Source: Bacteroidales bacterium UBA2861
GTDB lineage: Bacteria; Bacteroidota; Bacteroidia; Bacteroidales; UBA932
Assembly (NCBI GenBank): GCA_002350615.1
Contig: DEFD01000025.1
Coordinates: forward strand, 62,001 to 126,000
Direction of reading: 5' to 3'
Length of the DNA stretch: 64,000 bases
The position numbers and the translations under genes were made by a program. Positions 60,145 to 64,000 of this stretch are shown one piece after another; the first letter of the stretch is position 1; each line of letters starts with the position of its first letter. The notes beneath the pieces were generated by a model. It made no database searches. It was not told where the DNA came from and saw only the letters and a list, made by a program, of their open reading frames with translations.

Positions 60145-61292
60145 AAAGGACCGTCTTCATACTCCTGCTTGTTTTTCTGAGCCTGCAGGCCGGATTTTCC
60201 CAGACTGCATCCCAGAAGAACAGGAAGGCAAGGCTCGAAAGGGAAATCGCCATACTTGACAGGCAGCTCAAAGAGAATTCTTCCAAGAGCAGCAGCGCCC
60301 TCACATCGCTCAAGCTGACCAGGAAGAAAATCTCGTCGCGCAAGCAGCTGGTGGCCGAAAGCGACAGGGAAATCGCCAGGCTGGACGAGCAGATAAAGTC
60401 CCAGAACGGGCAGATTTCAACCCTGCAGACCCACCTGGACACCCTTACATTCTATTATGCCAGGCTGGTGCGTACCGCCTACAGGAACCGTGACGCAAAA
60501 CTCTGGTACATGTACATCCTGGCCAGCAGCAACATGGGCCAGGCCATGCGCAGATACGGATATCTCAAATCCCTCGCATCCCAGATGAACGAGCAGGCCC
60601 TGCGCATACAGGACACCAAGGAATCCATTTCCAGGGAGAAAAAGGAAGTGGAGAGGCTGAGGGCGAACGCTTCGGCCCTGAGGGCGAAGCGTCTCGAGGA
60701 GCTTGACCAGCTGAAGAAAGACGAAGATGCCAGCGCCAACCTGGTGGCCCAGTTGAAAAAGGACAAGGCCAAATACCAGAAGCAGCTTGCAGCGAAGCGC
60801 AAGGAGGTGGAAGCACTCAACGAGCAGATGCAGAAACTGGTCAAATCTTCCTCTTCCAAACCTAAGACAGCCGTGGACGCCAAACTCGACGCAGAGTTTT
60901 CGGCGAACAAGGGAAAGCTTCCCTGGCCTGCTGACGGTCCGGTGGTGGATACTTTCGGCGAACATTACCACCCCGTTTACACCAATGTAAAACTGCCATT
61001 CAACAACGGTGTGAACATCGCAGTTGCCAAAAACACTGCCGCCAAGGTGGTATTCGACGGCACCGTGAAGAATGTGATAGTGATGCCTGGATACAACCAG
61101 TGCGTGCTCGTACAGCACGGAGGATATTTCACATTCTACTGCAAGCTCGCGTCGGTTGCGGTGAAGGCCGGGGACAAGGTAAAAACCGGGCAGGTGATAG
61201 GCCGGGTGGACACGATTTCCGGCGAGACCCAGCTGCATTTCGAACTCTGGGAGGGCAAGACGCCCCGCAACCCCGAACTCTGGCTGAAATAA
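60141..61292 (+). CDS. EnvC-like murein hydrolase activator with inactive LytM domain
   Basis: The 383-residue protein has a signal peptide, a coiled coil (residues ~20-250) and a C-terminal LytM fold. The metal-binding HxGxD is replaced by NNGVN near residue 290, though LHFELW is kept, so it should not cut peptidoglycan itself. This is the pattern of E. coli EnvC, which activates amidases during division. It overlaps the TPR gene by four bases. Confidence 0.9.
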   Translation: MKRTVFILLLVFLSLQAGFSQTASQKNRKARLEREIAILDRQLKENSSKSSSALTSLKLTRKKISSRKQLVAESDREIARLDEQIKSQNGQISTLQTHLDTLTFYYARLVRTAYRNRDAKLWYMYILASSNMGQAMRRYGYLKSLASQMNEQALRIQDTKESISREKKEVERLRANASALRAKRLEELDQLKKDEDASANLVAQLKKDKAKYQKQLAAKRKEVEALNEQMQKLVKSSSSKPKTAVDAKLDAEFSANKGKLPWPADGPVVDTFGEHYHPVYTNVKLPFNNGVNIAVAKNTAAKVVFDGTVKNVIVMPGYNQCVLVQHGGYFTFYCKLASVAVKAGDKVKTGQVIGRVDTISGETQLHFELWEGKTPRNPELWLK

Positions 61293-61310
61293 AATCACCA
61301 TAAATGGCTA

Positions 61311-61341
61311 TTGACAGGCTCCCGCCTGTATTGTAACTTTG
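61311..61341 (+). promoter_or_regulatory. feoAB promoter with internal palindrome
   Basis: TTG (61311-61313), exactly 20 bases and TAACTTTG (61334-61341) match the consensus. The spacer holds a perfect six-base inverted repeat ACAGGC-TCCC-GCCTGT (61314-61329), a candidate operator for an iron-responsive or other repressor. Confidence 0.68.
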
Positions 61342-61388
61342 CATCCGTAAGCCATAAAAACAATCGCATACTTTTAGTTGTTGAACGG

Positions 61389-61406
61389 GGCTGGCGTTTG
61401 TCAGCC
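61389..61406 (+). terminator. Weak hairpin in the feoAB leader
   Basis: GGCTG (61389-61393) and CAGCC (61402-61406) form a five-base stem followed by TCTTTGTTT, 21 bases before the start codon. It could act as an attenuator or be incidental. Confidence 0.35.
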
Positions 61407-61426
61407 TCTTTGTTTATACCGGAGAG

Positions 61427-63835
61427 ATGAAATTATCGGAGCTGAAAACAGGAGAGAGCGCGGCGATAGTAAGGGTTGCGGGGCACGGGAGTTTTCGTAA
61501 ACGCCTGATCGAGATGGGATTCATACGCGGCAAGAAGGTGAGGGTCATCCTCAACGCCCCATTGAAGGACCCTATCGAATATGAAGTGCTCGGATACAGG
61601 GTGTCTCTCAGGCGGGAAGAGGCGGAGCGCATAGAGGTCCTGGGCGAAAATGAAGTCAAGGAGCATATAGCCACCCAGCATGCGGCGGAAATCCTGGATG
61701 CCAGCGACGATGAAGAACAGGCCCTCCTGGACCGGGAGATGGCGGAACTCGCAAACGAACGGCAACACGAAATAAGGGTGGCCCTTGTCGGCAATCCCAA
61801 CTGCGGCAAGACTTCCCTTTTCAACATCGCCTCTGGCAGCCATGAGCATGTGGGCAACTACAGCGGGGTGACAGTGGACGCCAAGGAAGGACGTTTCAGC
61901 CACGCCGGCTACAACTTCGTTCTCGTGGACCTTCCCGGCACATATTCCCTCTCGGCATATAGCCCGGAAGAGCTTTATGTGCGCAAGAATCTGCTGGAAA
62001 CCACTCCTGACATCGTGCTGAACGTGGTTGACGCCTCGAATCTCGAGAGGAATCTCTACCTCACATCCCAGCTCATAGACATGAACCTCCGGGTGGTCAT
62101 GGCCCTGAACATGTATGACGAACTCGAAGCAAGGGGCGACAGCCTTGACATCCGGCAGCTTTCCCATCTCCTGGGGATGCCCGTCTGTCCTACCGTGAGC
62201 AGGAGCGGACAGGGAATCGACTCGCTTTTCGACACCATAATCAGGGTTTATGAGCAGGAGGACAAAAGCCTGCTGCGGCATATCCATATAAATCATGGAG
62301 CCGAGCTTGAGCAGAGCATCGGAAGGCTCCAGACCATCATCAAGAGGAGGGATCCGGATATCCGAAGCCGATTCTCGACGCGCTGGCTTGCAATAAAATA
62401 TCTGGAAAACGACAAGGATGTGGAGGGCATTGTCGGGACGCTCAACTGCAGCGGGGAGATTGCCGCCGCACGCGGCGAAGAGGAGAAGCGGCTGGGAGGA
62501 CTGCTGGGAGATAATCCCGAATCCGCCATCGTGGATGCCAAATACGCCTTCATCCAGGGGGCTCTCGCCGAGACATATTCCCGTAAAAAGGCGGACAGGA
62601 CAAAACGCAGCCTCACCGACAGGATAGACGCCGTGGTGACCAACAAATGGGCGGCTTTCCCCATTTTCATGGTCTTCCTTTACCTTGTGTTCTACGCCAC
62701 ATTCACCCTCGGGAACTATCCTATGGAATGGATAGACTCCCTTGTGGGCTGGTTCGGGGACAGAGTCGCTTCGCTCATGCATGAAGGATGGCTCAAGGAC
62801 CTGGTGGTGGACGGCATCATCGCCGGAGTGGGAAGCGTACTCGTGTTCCTCCCCAACATCCTGATCCTCTACTTTTTCATCTCCCTGATGGAGGATTCGG
62901 GCTATATGGCCAGAGCAGCGTTCATAGTGGACAAGCTCATGCACCGCATCGGCCTGCATGGCAAGAGTTTCATCCCCATGGTGATGGGATTCGGATGCAA
63001 CGTGCCCGCAATAATGGCCACCCGCACCATTGAAAGCAGGAAAAGCAGGCTCATCACAATCGCGCTCATACCCTTTATGTCTTGCGCGGGGCGTCTGCCC
63101 ATATTCGTCCTTCTCGCAGGCGCATTCTTCCCTGGCAACGCGGCACTGGCACTGCTGGGGATCTATTTTCTGGGTGTAGTCCTAGCCATCCTGTCGGCCA
63201 TGGTGATGAAGCGGGTGATCAAGGATGACGACCTTCCCTTCGTGATGGAGCTTCCTCCCTACAGGGTGCCTACGGCGAAGGCGATAGGGCGCCATACCTG
63301 GGAGAAGGGCAGGCAGTACCTGCAGAAAATGGCAAGCACCATCCTCGTGGCGTCGATAATAATCTGGGCGCTGGGCTACTACCCCAGGAACGACAAACCC
63401 GGAATGACCGAAGAATACTACACAGAAGCATATCAGCAGGAGCATTCCTACCTCGGACATATAGGGAAAGCCGTTGCCCCCGTGCTGGATCCTCTCGGAT
63501 TCAACTGGAAGATGGATGTGGGCCTTCTCTCCGGCGTTGCGGCCAAGGAGTTGGTGGTGAGCAGCCTCGGAGTCATGTATTCCGGGGACAGCCAGGCGTC
63601 GGAGCAGGACGGCGGCACCGCCCTCCAATCGGCCCTGAAGGACAGCATTCCCCTGCCCGCAGCCGTGGCCTTCATGATTTTTATCCTGCTGTATTTCCCC
63701 TGCATTGCCACTTTCGTGGCGATCAAGAATGAGACGGGCAGATGGAGCTGGGCCGCAGGCATTTGCGCCTACACCATGCTGGTCGCCTGGATCGTCGCCT
63801 GGATAGGCTATCACATCACCGCCCTGCTGCTGTAG
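61427..63835 (+). CDS. feoB: Ferrous iron transporter, FeoA-FeoB fusion
   Basis: The 802-residue protein carries a FeoA SH3-like domain at residues ~1-76 (GESAAIVRVAGHGSFRKRLIEMGF), then FeoB: the GTPase with G1 GNPNCGKTSLF near residue 122, G3 DLPGTYSLS and G4 NMYDE, and a membrane core with two Gate domains (MVMGFGCNVPAIMATRT, GVAAKELVVSSLGV). It imports Fe2+ across the inner membrane. Fused FeoAB is common in Bacteroidota. It has its own consensus promoter with a palindrome in the spacer. Confidence 0.97.
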   Translation: MKLSELKTGESAAIVRVAGHGSFRKRLIEMGFIRGKKVRVILNAPLKDPIEYEVLGYRVSLRREEAERIEVLGENEVKEHIATQHAAEILDASDDEEQALLDREMAELANERQHEIRVALVGNPNCGKTSLFNIASGSHEHVGNYSGVTVDAKEGRFSHAGYNFVLVDLPGTYSLSAYSPEELYVRKNLLETTPDIVLNVVDASNLERNLYLTSQLIDMNLRVVMALNMYDELEARGDSLDIRQLSHLLGMPVCPTVSRSGQGIDSLFDTIIRVYEQEDKSLLRHIHINHGAELEQSIGRLQTIIKRRDPDIRSRFSTRWLAIKYLENDKDVEGIVGTLNCSGEIAAARGEEEKRLGGLLGDNPESAIVDAKYAFIQGALAETYSRKKADRTKRSLTDRIDAVVTNKWAAFPIFMVFLYLVFYATFTLGNYPMEWIDSLVGWFGDRVASLMHEGWLKDLVVDGIIAGVGSVLVFLPNILILYFFISLMEDSGYMARAAFIVDKLMHRIGLHGKSFIPMVMGFGCNVPAIMATRTIESRKSRLITIALIPFMSCAGRLPIFVLLAGAFFPGNAALALLGIYFLGVVLAILSAMVMKRVIKDDDLPFVMELPPYRVPTAKAIGRHTWEKGRQYLQKMASTILVASIIIWALGYYPRNDKPGMTEEYYTEAYQQEHSYLGHIGKAVAPVLDPLGFNWKMDVGLLSGVAAKELVVSSLGVMYSGDSQASEQDGGTALQSALKDSIPLPAAVAFMIFILLYFPCIATFVAIKNETGRWSWAAGICAYTMLVAWIVAWIGYHITALLL

Positions 63836-63854
63836 GAAAGCAGTCTGATTCCGC

Positions 63855-64000
63855 CTAAAAATTCACGAGCAGCGCCAGCGCGGGGGTTGCTCCGCTTTTC
63901 GGGTCGGTCGCAAAATATGGCAGGAAAGACACTTTGCCAAGGGCCCGCCGCTCCAGGGGAAGAAGCCAGAAAGCCGCTTTGGCGCAAAGGATGCCGAGTC
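63855..64000 (-). CDS. C-terminal end of a probable outer-membrane barrel protein (5' part beyond the window)
   Basis: A minus-strand frame ends at 63855 and stays open to the window edge (about 47 residues). Its alternating hydrophobic pattern (LGKVSFLPYFATDP, PALALLVNF) and terminal phenylalanine fit the last strands of an outer-membrane barrel. Too little is visible to name a family. It converges on feoB with a 19-base gap. Confidence 0.45.
   Translation of the reverse strand, partial: LGILCAKAAFWLLPLERRALGKVSFLPYFATDPKSGATPALALLVNF

Noticed and set aside
61341..61426. A metal riboswitch before feoAB
   Set aside because: The 85-base leader has only a weak five-base stem and no recognisable riboswitch core.

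Overview
The window looks like a chromosomal segment of a GC-rich gut-type Bacteroidota, most likely order Bacteroidales. The reasons are Bacteroidota-style promoters (TTG, about 20 bases, then TAnnTTTG), a TPR/EnvC-like pair, long-form RecQ, an ACT-less SerA, a GH57/GT/debranching glycogen set and a sigma factor paired with a barrel-type anti-sigma protein. Genus was not determined. I found no rRNA, tRNA, CRISPR array or complete insertion sequence. No gap between genes exceeds 300 bases; the largest is 234 bases (40690-40923).

Layout. 1-1562: DUF4369-like lipoprotein (cut by the window edge), HIT hydrolase and greA. 1662-14697: a tightly overlapping minus-strand operon xseA-xseB-glgB-debranching enzyme-glycogen synthase-GH57-glgP-ribF, ending in a frameshifted Ig-like surface protein gene. 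14735-25775: a minus-strand run of two M23 peptidases, MerR, Nif3, a zinc-ribbon coiled-coil protein, dnaB, rseC and the Na+/H+-translocating Rnf complex rnfBCDGEA, closed by a strong terminator. 25922-31038 (plus): alaS, then one long reading frame that joins an LptF-type permease to methionyl-tRNA formyltransferase. 31048-42632 (minus): IMPACT-family gene, serC, an inserted lipoprotein/barrel gene, serA, DUF1015, recQ, dnaG and metG. 42687-53751: an acidic-tailed small protein, a GH43 enzyme, an FKBP isomerase in a run with glucokinase, sugar transporter and acyl-CoA ligase genes, two deoxynucleoside kinases, an MBL hydrolase, a class A acid phosphatase and a toxin-antitoxin pair. 53823-64000: yifB, an unknown lipoprotein, a trans-envelope barrel protein with its ECF sigma factor, TPR protein, EnvC-like activator, a FeoA-FeoB fusion and the end of a probable barrel protein.

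The genes are mostly housekeeping: glycogen synthesis and breakdown, redox-driven ion pumping, replication, translation, serine synthesis, sugar uptake and envelope maintenance. The points most worth a second look are the LptF-Fmt fusion; a family of in-frame hairpin elements with long terminal inverted repeats inside glgB, rnfB and fmt; a probable attenuator in the greA leader; the trans-envelope anti-sigma/barrel protein; and an RcsF/YbjQ-like lipoprotein fused to a barrel that splits the serine cluster.
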